This document shows, piece after piece, positions 16,724 to 25,614 of a stretch of 64,000 nucleotides of DNA (the stretch's first letter is position 1; the number at the start of each line of letters is the position of its first letter). This DNA comes from Olivibacter sp. SDN3. GTDB taxonomy: Bacteria > Bacteroidota > Bacteroidia > Sphingobacteriales > Sphingobacteriaceae. The notes under the pieces were generated by a model that was not told where the DNA came from, searched no databases, and saw only the letters and a program-made list of their open reading frames with translations. The stretch spans positions 5,518,001 through 5,582,000 of the forward strand of contig NZ_CP060497.1 in NCBI RefSeq assembly GCF_014334135.1, read 5' to 3'. The position numbers and the translations under genes are program-made.

Positions 16724-17554
16724 ATGAAAACACCTATCTCTTTAGTATTATCGAGTGGTGGCGCGAGAGGAATCACTCATATTGGAGCCATCCGTGCACT
16801 GGAAGAACAAGGCTTTTCTATAAAGTCAATCGCGGGTTCTTCCATTGGTAGTCTTATTGGCGGCATATATGCGATGGATAAGTTAGATGTATTTACCATC
16901 TGGCTGAAGACACTCAAAAGAAGAGATGTCTTTAACTTAATGGATTTCACCTGGAGTGCCGGTGGCGTAATGAAAGGAGAAAAAGTTTTTAACAAGATTA
17001 AAACGTTTATACCCGATGTATTGATCGAGCAGATGGAAATACCGTTTGTTGCGGTTTCTACGGATATTCTACATCAAAAAGAAATTGTATTTAAAAGCGG
17101 AAGTTTTTTTGACGCAGTAAGAGCTTCTATTTCCATTCCCGGTGTATTTACCCCTGTTAATCACCTTGATTATACTTTAGTAGACGGAGGGCTAATCAAT
17201 CCTCTACCATTAAACCACATAGAACCTACAACTGAAAATCCTGTGATAGCGATCAATCTAAATGCTCCCGAAGATGAAAGTTTGGCACCTCCAAAAATAG
17301 CTAATAAACATAATGGCTATTTTACGATTACTCAAAAAGCCATACTCACCATGCTCGGTAGAATTACAGAATTATCCATTAAATTGCACCGACCTGACAT
17401 CGTTGTACATATTCCTCGGAACGTTGCCGGTATATGGGATTACCATAAGGCAGATTATCTTATCGAATTAGGTTATACCAAAACGTTGGAAACACTTTTA
17501 GCTAATAAAACAACTATACCATTCATTCAACAAGGACCACAGCATAAATTTTAG
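16724..17554 (+). CDS. Patatin-like phospholipase family protein
   Basis: The 276-residue patatin-like protein has the glycine-rich oxyanion loop SSGGARG (residues 10-16), the nucleophile elbow G-S-S-I-G with Ser40, and the catalytic aspartate in VDGG (Asp154). It is expected to hydrolyse acyl chains from phospholipids or other lipids. There is no signal peptide, which suggests a cytoplasmic enzyme like the RssA group. The sulfatase gene starts 5 bases after its stop, so the two are probably one operon. Confidence 0.9.
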   Translation: MKTPISLVLSSGGARGITHIGAIRALEEQGFSIKSIAGSSIGSLIGGIYAMDKLDVFTIWLKTLKRRDVFNLMDFTWSAGGVMKGEKVFNKIKTFIPDVLIEQMEIPFVAVSTDILHQKEIVFKSGSFFDAVRASISIPGVFTPVNHLDYTLVDGGLINPLPLNHIEPTTENPVIAINLNAPEDESLAPPKIANKHNGYFTITQKAILTMLGRITELSIKLHRPDIVVHIPRNVAGIWDYHKADYLIELGYTKTLETLLANKTTIPFIQQGPQHKF

Positions 17555-17559
17555 CAATT

Positions 17560-18987
17560 ATGAAAAGCGTTAACTATTGTTTGACAATATTATTTACCGT
17601 TATCACATTATTTGTATACGCAACAGAGAAGCAGCCTGATACACAAAAAAAACCAAATATCATCATCTTCTATTTGGACGACCTTGGTTACGGGGATCTT
17701 GGTGTAACCGGTGCATTGGATTACGAAACGCCTGCTATAGATCGTATGGCGAACGAAGGCACGCGGTTCACAAACTTCTTAACTGGGCAGGCAGTGTGCA
17801 GCGCCTCCCGAGCCTCTTTACTAACCGGCTGCTATCCCAATCGTATTGGCTTCTCTGGAGCGCTTAGTCCAGGCTCCAAAATCGGCATCAGTAAGGAAGA
17901 AGAGACGATAGCCGATCTATTGAAAAAAGCTGGTTATCATACAGGAATATTCGGAAAATGGCACCTGGGAGACCATCACGATTTTCTTCCCCTGCAACAT
18001 GGTTTTGATGAGTTCTATGGAATCCCTTATTCCCATGATATGTGGCCCCTGCATCCATCTTTCAAATTTCCCCCACTACATGTTATAGAAGGGAATGATA
18101 TCAAAGAAGAAATAAATTCCTTGAACGGAATAGCCTCCTTGACTACCGACATTACCAACAGAGCAATCGATTTTATCAAACGTAATAAAGAGCAAGCCTT
18201 TTTTCTTTACATACCACACCCACTTCCACACGTACCTCTCGCTGTATCAAACAAGTTTAAGGGAAAAAGTAAGCGTGGTTTGTTTGGTGACGTTATCATG
18301 GAGTTGGATTGGTCTGTAGGGGAGATTCTAAAATCTTTACATGAATGTGGTCTGGACGAAAACACATTGGTATTGTTCACCAGCGACAACGGTCCTTGGC
18401 TCAACTATGGTGACCATGCCGGTTCTTCTGGAGGTTTCAGGGAAGGGAAAGGGACATCTTTTGAAGGCGGGCATCGGGTACCACTTATCGCGCGGTGGCC
18501 AAAACAGGTCCCAGCGGGCAAGATATCGAATAAACTTTTAACTACTTTAGATATTTTACCAACAGTGGCTAAGCTTGCCGGAGCACCTCAACCCAAGAAC
18601 AAAATAGATGGATTAGCATCGGTAGACTTACTAAAAGGACAAGCGGAGAGCTCCCCAAGAACTGAATTCTTATATTATTATAGAAAAAACAGCTTAGAAG
18701 CCGTTAGAAAGGACAACTGGAAATTAGTTTTTGCACACCCTGGTAGAACTTATGAAGGTTTTTTACCTGGAAGTGGCGGACAGCCGGGGCCAACAACAGA
18801 GCAGTATCAATTTCAGAAAGCACTGTATGACCTAAACCGTGATCCTTCCGAACGCTACAATGTGCTGGATGAGCATCCAGAGATTGTGGCAGAACTTGAA
18901 GCTATTGCGGAAAAAGCAAGAGTAGACCTAGGAGACGATTTGCAGCGTCGCTCGGGTAAGAATGTGCGTCAACCGGGTGTTCTATAG
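17560..18987 (+). CDS. Sulfatase (alkaline phosphatase superfamily, type I formylglycine)
   Basis: The 475-residue sulfatase has a signal peptide (about residues 1-21). Metal-binding aspartates lie in YLDDLGYGD (Asp40, Asp41), the formylglycine motif is C-S-A-S-R at Cys80-Arg84, and GKWHLG and TSDNGPW follow. The cysteine would need oxidation to formylglycine by a sulfatase-maturating enzyme that is not encoded in this window. The substrate is probably a sulfated glycan or ester in the periplasm. It is coupled to the patatin-like gene upstream. Confidence 0.9.
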   Translation: MKSVNYCLTILFTVITLFVYATEKQPDTQKKPNIIIFYLDDLGYGDLGVTGALDYETPAIDRMANEGTRFTNFLTGQAVCSASRASLLTGCYPNRIGFSGALSPGSKIGISKEEETIADLLKKAGYHTGIFGKWHLGDHHDFLPLQHGFDEFYGIPYSHDMWPLHPSFKFPPLHVIEGNDIKEEINSLNGIASLTTDITNRAIDFIKRNKEQAFFLYIPHPLPHVPLAVSNKFKGKSKRGLFGDVIMELDWSVGEILKSLHECGLDENTLVLFTSDNGPWLNYGDHAGSSGGFREGKGTSFEGGHRVPLIARWPKQVPAGKISNKLLTTLDILPTVAKLAGAPQPKNKIDGLASVDLLKGQAESSPRTEFLYYYRKNSLEAVRKDNWKLVFAHPGRTYEGFLPGSGGQPGPTTEQYQFQKALYDLNRDPSERYNVLDEHPEIVAELEAIAEKARVDLGDDLQRRSGKNVRQPGVL

Positions 18988-19288
18988 AAGCTTTCTGCTG
19001 CTATACCGAGCATTTTAGCATCTAATAAGTGTACCATTACACCTGTCGGTACCTCTGGGTATGGTGTATCATCTCTAGCACTTACACATAAAGTTGCTAG
19101 ATTTCATTTATATTTATAATTTTACCATTGCTACAAAGCAGGTGCAATACTTTCCTGTCGCGGGTAAATCATGCGATACCGACATTTCTTTTAAAGCCCT
19201 CCAACGAAAACTTCCCGGTCGTACCGATTTAAAACACCTTCAGATTTTCATGGATAAATTCGAAGCTATTAATATTAAAGCAATTATA
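18988..19288. other. Spacer after the sulfatase with one stem-loop
   Basis: TACACC (19038-19043) pairs with GGTGTA (19063-19068) around an inner TACC/GGTA pairing. There is no T-run, so it is at best a weak terminator. The reading frame of the next gene stays open upstream from 19094, but that part lacks an ATG before 19247 and is not protein-like. Confidence 0.35.
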
Positions 19289-19846
19289 ATGATTAAATAT
19301 AATCCATATTTTTTTATTCTTACCGGTGGCCCCGGGGCAGGAAAAACATCGGTTGTCAATGAATTACATAAGCAATTTTTTACCACAGTAACGGAGACAG
19401 GTAGATATATCATTAAAGAGCAGTTAGTCTCTGGCGGTGAGGCATTACCATGGAAAAACAGACTATTGTTTGCCCATCAAATGCTACAGGCGGAAAAAGT
19501 GAACTACCTGTTAAATTATCCCGCTCAACAACCGGTTATATTCGATCGTGGTATTCCAGATGTATTAGGTTATTTACAACTGAGCAGGCTCTACCTCGAC
19601 CCACCCGTGGAGGAGGCTGTACTACATTATAGATACAACAAGCATGTATTTATATTTCCGCCATGGAAAACCATTTATCAAAATGACCAAGAAAGAAAAC
19701 AAGACTACCTAACTGCAGTAGACACCTACCTAACAATGAAAGAGATCTATGATAAGGCGGGTTATAAGTTAATCGAGGTTCCTAAACGGGATATAACTAC
19801 AAGAACAGCATTCATTATGTATCATATCAAACGCATCATCATGTAA
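19289..19846 (+). CDS. AAA family ATPase / P-loop NTPase (AAA_28-like)
   Basis: The 185-residue protein has a P-loop (TGGPGAGKTS) and a kinase-like lid and base region (FDRGIPDVLGYLQLS, FPPWKTIYQNDQERKQ). It belongs to a family of small predicted ATPases/kinases found alone in many Bacteroidota. I placed the start at the ATG at 19289 (MIKYNPYF), because the P-loop then lies about 10 residues in, as in relatives. The longer frame from 19094 adds a non-conserved stretch. The substrate is unknown. Confidence 0.8.
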   Translation: MIKYNPYFFILTGGPGAGKTSVVNELHKQFFTTVTETGRYIIKEQLVSGGEALPWKNRLLFAHQMLQAEKVNYLLNYPAQQPVIFDRGIPDVLGYLQLSRLYLDPPVEEAVLHYRYNKHVFIFPPWKTIYQNDQERKQDYLTAVDTYLTMKEIYDKAGYKLIEVPKRDITTRTAFIMYHIKRIIM

Positions 19847-19940
19847 AAAAGGCCTCCTGCCATGTCATGGATGAAGACCTTCAATTAAAACATCAAGTAT
19901 TTATGGTGATAGACCAGTTTTTTTTGCAAATGAGCATATA

Positions 19941-20546
19941 CTATATGTTTTTAGGCTTTTCAAATCTGTTCTGGTAGAAAGCTGCATGCTGTACATTCTT
20001 TTTACTGCTATCTTCAAGCATATTTTCTACGGCTAATATCTCCTGTTCAAATTTCTCCAAAGCGGGAGAGGTTTCATCGCCTGTTGCTTTTTTATACTTT
20101 GACCGCAGCGACGCAAGCTCCCGGTTATAGGCATTCAGTTCTTTTTTCATATTATCCTCCAATGCCTTTAACTCTTTTAATTCTTGTGTTGCCCTACTCT
20201 TATGTTTACGAGCGTATTCTTTCTTTAGTTTTTCAATGGATTTCTCTGTTTGCTCTTTATTATCGTCTAATTTTGCGTTTTCTAACAATAGCGAATGAAA
20301 ATAGTCGAAATCCTTTTCTATCTCCTCATGGTTGCCTTTCGAATTCTTTATATTCTCTTGAGCCATTTTGAACTGACTTTTTAACATGCTAAGATTATAA
20401 AGCTGAACCTCAACCTTCTGATCTAAAGCCTCCTTCTCATTCTCCGCTTCGCTAACGATAGTTGAACTTTCAATTTTTTTAATTTCTCCGGCCTGTACGG
20501 TCAATATGGAAGCTCCCAATAACGATGCAATTAATAGCGTTTTCAT
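19941..20546 (-). CDS. Secreted coiled-coil protein of unknown function
   Basis: The protein is 201 residues from the ATG at 20546, which starts a clear signal peptide (MKTLLIASLLGASILTVQA). The longer frame would begin at a GTG and hide that signal. The mature part is almost entirely charged heptad-like sequence (KELKALEDNMKKELNAYNRE) and should form long coiled coils in the periplasm. I recognise no family. It is convergent with the AAA-type ATPase gene. Confidence 0.7.
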   Translation of the reverse strand: MKTLLIASLLGASILTVQAGEIKKIESSTIVSEAENEKEALDQKVEVQLYNLSMLKSQFKMAQENIKNSKGNHEEIEKDFDYFHSLLLENAKLDDNKEQTEKSIEKLKKEYARKHKSRATQELKELKALEDNMKKELNAYNRELASLRSKYKKATGDETSPALEKFEQEILAVENMLEDSSKKNVQHAAFYQNRFEKPKNI

Positions 20547-20949
20547 AATTTTAAATTTTATGACCAACCTTTTTTTGAGGGGATCAAAGTTTAACACAGT
20601 TTATTTTATATAACGCCGGCCGGACGTATTTTTAAGCGTATTACTACTTTTTTTATTTGTTTAAAGCTGTAATGTCTTTTGTATATAAGACGCTTACCTT
20701 CTAAAAACGTTGCAAACGAATGCTGTTTTTTTTCAAGTTTTCGACAAACAGCACTTTTCTGACGATCAACAACCATTAACGGACAGCAAAAGATAGTTCA
20801 GGTGCATAACAATTATTGGTTGAATTTTCGTTGTTAATTTAGCAGCACGCCTTTTTCTTTAACATTGCTTATATTAGCGAAACGCCTACTAACAGCGATG
20901 TCGTAAATTTAGGTGTTAATGGATTATACCCAAAAACAAACAATTTAAT
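20547..20949. other. Divergent intergenic region with an 8-bp inverted repeat
   Basis: This region holds the promoters of the coiled-coil and NTF2-like genes. TGCTGTTT (20721-20728) and AAACAGCA (20746-20753) form a perfect but short inverted repeat with a 17-base loop. TAAATTTA shortly before 20950 resembles a -7 box with one mismatch. No ORF was seen. Confidence 0.4.
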
Positions 20950-21387
20950 ATGAAAAAAAATTTTATGGCGTTATGCTGTCTCATTATTGCGAGCATCACC
21001 CAAGCGCAAACAACAGATGAAAAAAAACTACTGAAAACGTTGGATGACTTATACGATGCGATGATCCGCGTAGACACACAGGTATTGAGCACGATTGCCG
21101 CTGACAATCTAAGCTACTGGCATTCGGGAGGAAACCATGAAGATAAAGCCGAATTCATTCAAGCACTCACTTCTGGTAAATCGGATTTTATTAGCATCGA
21201 CTTGTCCGATCAGACTTTCAAGATATCCGACAAAGTGGCTACCGTACACCATGTACTTTCTGCCGAAACAAATGATAACGGAAACCCGGGAAATGTGAGA
21301 ATAGGTGTTCTTCTGGTTTTCCAAAAGTATGGAGATCAGTGGAAACTTTTCGCCAGACAGGCATTTAAATTACCCGAAAGCTCATAG
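20950..21387 (+). CDS. Secreted NTF2-like (DUF4440/SnoaL-type) protein
   Basis: The 145-residue protein has a signal peptide ending near ITQAQ (residue 20) and a cone-shaped NTF2-like fold. Recognisable parts are the LLKTLDDLYDAMIRVDTQVL helices, DNLSYWHSGG, and the final strands WKLFARQAFKLP. Members serve as small binding proteins or isomerase-like enzymes. No catalytic residues can be named. It is convergent with the endonuclease V gene. Confidence 0.8.
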   Translation: MKKNFMALCCLIIASITQAQTTDEKKLLKTLDDLYDAMIRVDTQVLSTIAADNLSYWHSGGNHEDKAEFIQALTSGKSDFISIDLSDQTFKISDKVATVHHVLSAETNDNGNPGNVRIGVLLVFQKYGDQWKLFARQAFKLPESS

Positions 21388-21404
21388 GTAACAGCACATT
21401 TATA

Positions 21405-22121
21405 TCAAAATAGGAGCTGAGAGGCTATTTCATGATACCCCGAAGAAATACGACCCGTTCTGAAAAGATTGACAAACTCATGTGCTCTGCGTGTTGGCTC
21501 GGGCAAACGGTGCTTCAAAGTACAGTGATGTGCAATATTTAGGCTATCGGAAAGATCCATATTATTTCCCGGCGATATAAATACGGGTTTTACGTTATTT
21601 TTTGATCGCAGTACATAACCAATCGTTTCGTCTTTTGTATGAAGCGAAGTATAAGAACCTTTTAGCAGTTCTGGTTCTATATATTTGCCGTATAGCTTTT
21701 TCTTTGCACACCCCAGGGTTGGGATACCACATACAGCTCCCAAGTGTGCGGCAATGCCCATGCGTCGCGGATGCGCAATGCCATGTCCATCGACCATGAT
21801 CACATCCGGCTTAACCGGTAGCTGATCAATAACTTTCACCAAGGCAGGGACTTCCCTGAATGCCAAGTATCCGGGCACATAAGGAAAATTCGTTTCACTT
21901 TCAACCATTGAATACCCAATAGGAAGTAACGTTTCGTAGTCTAATACGACAATACCCGCGTAGATGACGTTACTGAAACGATTAAGTGAGATATCCGCAC
22001 CGGCTATTGTCTTAATTACTTTCTTTATAGGCGCAATATTCAAATTACGCCTCAATTCATTCTGCACAAGAGTAGCCTGTGGGATATTTAATGTATCATA
22101 AGCAATTGGTAATACCTGCAT
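21405..22121 (-). CDS. nfi: Endonuclease V
   Basis: The 238-residue enzyme cleaves DNA (or RNA) near deoxyinosine. It shows the family landmarks: GADISLNRF with a metal-binding aspartate, PYVPGYLAFREVPAL, VMVDGHGIAHPRRMG with the second aspartate, and GIPTLGCAKK. I chose the ATG at 22121 because the next residues (then VQNELRRNL) align with the start of Thermotoga endonuclease V. The longer frame needs TTG at 22175. It follows DUF763 on the same strand and is probably co-transcribed. Confidence 0.93.
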   Translation of the reverse strand: MQVLPIAYDTLNIPQATLVQNELRRNLNIAPIKKVIKTIAGADISLNRFSNVIYAGIVVLDYETLLPIGYSMVESETNFPYVPGYLAFREVPALVKVIDQLPVKPDVIMVDGHGIAHPRRMGIAAHLGAVCGIPTLGCAKKKLYGKYIEPELLKGSYTSLHTKDETIGYVLRSKNNVKPVFISPGNNMDLSDSLNIAHHCTLKHRLPEPTRRAHEFVNLFRTGRISSGYHEIASQLLF

Positions 22122-22184
22122 AAATTTAGCATATATTGATCTTACTCCTGTAACATCGGGATTATAAAAAAACAAATCTAACCT

Positions 22185-23387
22185 TTAGAATAACGCAAGC
22201 TGATTCTGTTCGTTTTCTTTCGTAAATGTTCTTTTTGCGGTGCGTCCACCGTATCTCCGGGCGTTTGCTTTTTCAATAGCAACAACCTTGTCAAAACTGT
22301 CGTTCGCAATGAAATCCTTTTCCATTTGCTCCGCCACCTTACTTAAATTTTTGATGGCTAAATATTTATCACTTTGTCTTAATTTAGCTTTATGTAAGGC
22401 GTTTTCTAACATCACTATTGATTCATCGTATATGTTAGTAGGTACCGGAAAAGGGTAACCATCCTTTCCGCCATGTGCAAATGAGAAGCGGGCAGGATCA
22501 TCAAATCTGCTGGCTGTGCCATGAATCACTTCACTCACCAAAGTCAGCGCCTGTATCGTGCGACTTCCCACACCATCAAGCAACAACAAAGATTCTAAAT
22601 CGTTTGCTTCCTGTTGTTGAGCTCGTGTTAATACCGCTCCTAACCTTTTTAAATTAACATTTTGTGCACGAACATCATGATGCATGGGCATGACTAACTT
22701 GCTAACCTCTGTTATTATCTTGTGTGTATTTTCTTTAGCTAAATCAACTAGTGCATGACGGGTACTTTTGGCATCGGGAGCTGTAAGGTTTAGTATTAGC
22801 CCTTCATTTATTCCATAAACAAAACTATGAGGTGTTTCCGTAAATGAACCCAAAGTAGGTGAATGCCAATGGTATCTTCGGGCCATCCGATAAGTGGTAT
22901 TCATACCCTGCTGTATCACTGCCCAATCACCATCATTGGTTAATATAAAAGAATGTAAATAAATTTGATACCCGTCTTGGATGGCATTATTGTCTACTTT
23001 TGCGGCAAGCTTACTGCTCTTCACAAGACTATCCCCATCGAGACCGGCTTTATCCGCAATTCCTAGGATTTCTCGAGGAGTTTGAAGCGCATACTTACCT
23101 CTGCCTCCACAGATATAAACGCCCAGTTCAGCAGAACGCTTATTAACTGCTCGTTTCAACGCGCCTATGACAGCCGTCGTAACACCCGAAGAATGCCAAT
23201 CCATTCCTAAAACGCAGCCCAACGATTGAAACCAACAAGGGTCGCTCATTTTTTGTAACAAAGATTTCACTCCATATTCCATTACAATAGCTTCTACTAT
23301 TGCCCCTCCCAGTGAACTCATTCTTTCTGCCAACCACAAAGGCACTCTACCGTAGTGTAAAGGCAAATCAGCAACATTTCCTTTCAT
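22185..23387 (-). CDS. DUF763 domain-containing protein
   Basis: The 400-residue protein matches DUF763 across its length: ADLPLHYGRVPLWLAERM at the start, then DPCWFQSLGCVLGMDWHSSG, GGRGKYALQTP and SFTETPHSF. Residues 265-285 (LLLLDGVGSRTIQALTLVSEV) look like a helix-hairpin-helix DNA-binding motif. The family has no established function. Here it is the first gene of a pair with endonuclease V, 64 bases from that gene's chosen start, which points to DNA metabolism or repair. Confidence 0.88.
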   Translation of the reverse strand: MKGNVADLPLHYGRVPLWLAERMSSLGGAIVEAIVMEYGVKSLLQKMSDPCWFQSLGCVLGMDWHSSGVTTAVIGALKRAVNKRSAELGVYICGGRGKYALQTPREILGIADKAGLDGDSLVKSSKLAAKVDNNAIQDGYQIYLHSFILTNDGDWAVIQQGMNTTYRMARRYHWHSPTLGSFTETPHSFVYGINEGLILNLTAPDAKSTRHALVDLAKENTHKIITEVSKLVMPMHHDVRAQNVNLKRLGAVLTRAQQQEANDLESLLLLDGVGSRTIQALTLVSEVIHGTASRFDDPARFSFAHGGKDGYPFPVPTNIYDESIVMLENALHKAKLRQSDKYLAIKNLSKVAEQMEKDFIANDSFDKVVAIEKANARRYGGRTAKRTFTKENEQNQLALF

Positions 23388-23505
23388 AAAGCTAATTTAC
23401 TAAAAAAAATAGCAAAAAAATATTTTTCAGTAAATTGACAGATATGCTTATATTGAAACTCTTTTTTGCTTGAAATCAAAAGCCAACAAAAAATAAACAC
23501 CGTTA

Positions 23506-23970
23506 ATGATGAACATTTTAAAAGTAATTGTAATACTGATTATTGCGTTTTTTCCAACTGACAAATTACAAGCACAACAATCTATGACTCGATTAAATCA
23601 TATAGCCATTTATGTAGAGAACTTAGAGAAAAGCACTTTTTTCTATAAAGAAGTTCTACAGCTTACAGAAATTGATGAACCCTTTAAGGATGGTTTACAC
23701 ACTTGGTTTAGCTTAGGGCCGGCAGGACAGTTACATCTTATAGAAGGGGCAAAAAGTGACATCCCACGAGACAAAAATGATCATTTATGCTTCAGCGTTC
23801 CATCGGTTGATCATTATATTAAACATTTAGATAAACATGCCGTCAGTTATGCTGATTGGGCGGGAAATAGTAAAAAAATCACCATACGGGTAGACGGGGT
23901 AAAACAGATTTACTTTCAAGATCCAGATGGTCACTGGATCGAAATCAATGACGATAAAACTGCTTTCTAA
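23506..23970 (+). CDS. Secreted VOC (glyoxalase/bleomycin-resistance) family protein
   Basis: This single VOC-domain protein of 154 residues has MTRLNHIAIYVENLEKSTFFY and ends FQDPDGHWIEIND, so the metal-ligand positions (His near residue 33, Glu at the end) are present. Unusually it begins with a signal peptide (MMNILKVIVILIIAFF, cleaved near QAQ), placing it in the periplasm. VOC proteins of this kind bind or isomerise small metabolites. The substrate is unknown. The start could be either of two adjacent ATGs. Confidence 0.85.
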   Translation: MMNILKVIVILIIAFFPTDKLQAQQSMTRLNHIAIYVENLEKSTFFYKEVLQLTEIDEPFKDGLHTWFSLGPAGQLHLIEGAKSDIPRDKNDHLCFSVPSVDHYIKHLDKHAVSYADWAGNSKKITIRVDGVKQIYFQDPDGHWIEINDDKTAF

Positions 23971-23983
23971 CAGCGAATATCAT

Positions 23984-24047
23984 AAATAAGACCAAACAAA
24001 AGGCCGGTTGGTTTAAAAATTAACCGGCCTTTTGTTTGGTCTTATTT
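23984..24047. terminator. Bidirectional intrinsic terminator (26-bp perfect stem)
   Basis: Bases 23984-24009 and 24022-24047 are exact reverse complements around a 12-base loop, with a G+C-rich core AGGCCGGTT and T-rich flanks on both strands. It lies between the convergent VOC and FucP-type genes and can stop both. Confidence 0.9.
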
Positions 24048-24063
24048 ATTAAAACGATCTAGA

Positions 24064-25488
24064 CTAATGACCACCAGCAACAGGGCCAACATGTTCTATG
24101 TTCTTTAACTTCTTTGAACAGTATACACCAAAAGCGAAAATATAAACATAACATGCAATTGGTAAAATGAATGATAGCTGAACCCCCACTTGGTCTGCCA
24201 ATGCTCCCTGTATCACCGGAACAATCGCTCCTCCGAGGATCGCCATAACCAGCAATGAAGAGCCCTGGCTGGTAAACTTTCCTAGACCAGCAATAGACAG
24301 TGTATATATGTTAGAGAACATAATGGAATTGAAAATACCAATTCCGATTATAGAATACATCGCATAGGGCCCTGTGTTGATGATGCTCGATGCCAATAAC
24401 AGTACATTTACTCCAGCAAAGAGAGCCAAGGTCCGGGCGGGTGCCGCCCTTCCTATTAGGAAAGCGATTAGGTTCAGCGCTATAAAAATCAAGAAGAAGC
24501 TTACCTCAGTGAAAGATAAATCCACTAAACTAAAGATCAATAGAAAGACTAAGGCCGACATACCTACCATATAAATAATCTTTTTGGAAAACGCGATGGT
24601 ATGATTGAGGTAAATAGCCCCTAAAAACCTACCAATCATGGCACCTCCCCAATAGAGCGCCAAATAGTTTTTACTAACAGATTCACTTAAGCCCATAATT
24701 TGCTCCTGTTCTAAAAAACTGATAATAAAACTCCCAATGGCAACTTCGGCGCCCACATAACAAAAAATTCCCAGCACCCCCAGCCTCAGATGAGCAAACT
24801 TCAGCGCTCCGAGACCTTTCACATCTTTTTCTTCCTCCGAAGTTTGGAAAGAAGGAAGCTTAACGGTTGATATAAAAACAGCGACCAAAAGTAAAATCGC
24901 TGCAAACACTACATAAGGAATACGGGTTGCTTGCGGGCTGATGGTATCTCCATCAGCAAAAAACTCGAAAATCAAATGCCCGCCCAATACAGGAGCAATA
25001 GTAGTACCTAATGAATTAAAAGCCTGTGTTAGATTCAATCTGCTAGAAGCTCCATCTTCGGGTCCTAACAGCGAAACGTATGCGTTTGCCGTTATCTGCA
25101 AAATAGTGAACCCCAACCCCAAAACAAATAACGCTGTTAAAAATAATCCATAGAGGGAAGAGGTAGCCGCGGGCCAGAACAAACAGCAACCAACAGCAGA
25201 TAAAATGATACCTGCTATAATTGATTTCTTATACCCTATCCTATTGACTGGGTCGCCCCACTTGGATGAGACCACAAAATATACAACAGATCCAATAAAA
25301 TATGCTCCAAAAAAGCAGAATTGAACCAGCATAGACTCAAAAAAACTCAGATTGAACAATTGTTTCAGATAAGGGATCAGGATATCGTTCATGCAAGTGA
25401 TAAATCCCCACATAAAGAACAACAAGGTGAGTGTAATTAACGGAACAACGTAGCGTTGATTACCCGGTGTGTTTGGTGTATTGCTCAT
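24064..25488 (-). CDS. FucP-type sugar MFS transporter
   Basis: This 474-residue protein has 12 predicted membrane segments and belongs to the FucP/GluP family of proton- or sodium-linked sugar symporters. Typical parts are LLFFMWGFITCMNDILIPYL in the first helix, the GLGFTILQITANAYVSLLGP segment and SSRLNLTQAFNSLGT. Bacteroidota members carry glucose, galactose, fucose or N-acetylglucosamine, and the sugar cannot be told here. nagA lies 16 kb away and gives only a weak hint toward GlcNAc. It appears monocistronic. Confidence 0.9.
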   Translation of the reverse strand: MSNTPNTPGNQRYVVPLITLTLLFFMWGFITCMNDILIPYLKQLFNLSFFESMLVQFCFFGAYFIGSVVYFVVSSKWGDPVNRIGYKKSIIAGIILSAVGCCLFWPAATSSLYGLFLTALFVLGLGFTILQITANAYVSLLGPEDGASSRLNLTQAFNSLGTTIAPVLGGHLIFEFFADGDTISPQATRIPYVVFAAILLLVAVFISTVKLPSFQTSEEEKDVKGLGALKFAHLRLGVLGIFCYVGAEVAIGSFIISFLEQEQIMGLSESVSKNYLALYWGGAMIGRFLGAIYLNHTIAFSKKIIYMVGMSALVFLLIFSLVDLSFTEVSFFLIFIALNLIAFLIGRAAPARTLALFAGVNVLLLASSIINTGPYAMYSIIGIGIFNSIMFSNIYTLSIAGLGKFTSQGSSLLVMAILGGAIVPVIQGALADQVGVQLSFILPIACYVYIFAFGVYCSKKLKNIEHVGPVAGGH

Positions 25489-25614
25489 TAATAATACGTT
25501 TAAATATAGTTAAGCTTCTTGACCGTTCAGCTAAAGCAATGTTAGCTGAAAAGCACGCCACGAATATACATTTTTGAAAGGAAAAACAATTCCTAACACA
25601 AGGATTTTATCAAT

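Noticed and set aside
19094-19288. N-terminal extension of the AAA-type ATPase
   Set aside because: Does not look protein-like and would put the P-loop about 75 residues in; the ATG at 19289 gives the family length.
22122-22175. Upstream TTG start of endonuclease V
   Set aside because: The ATG at 22121 aligns with the start of characterised endonuclease V proteins.
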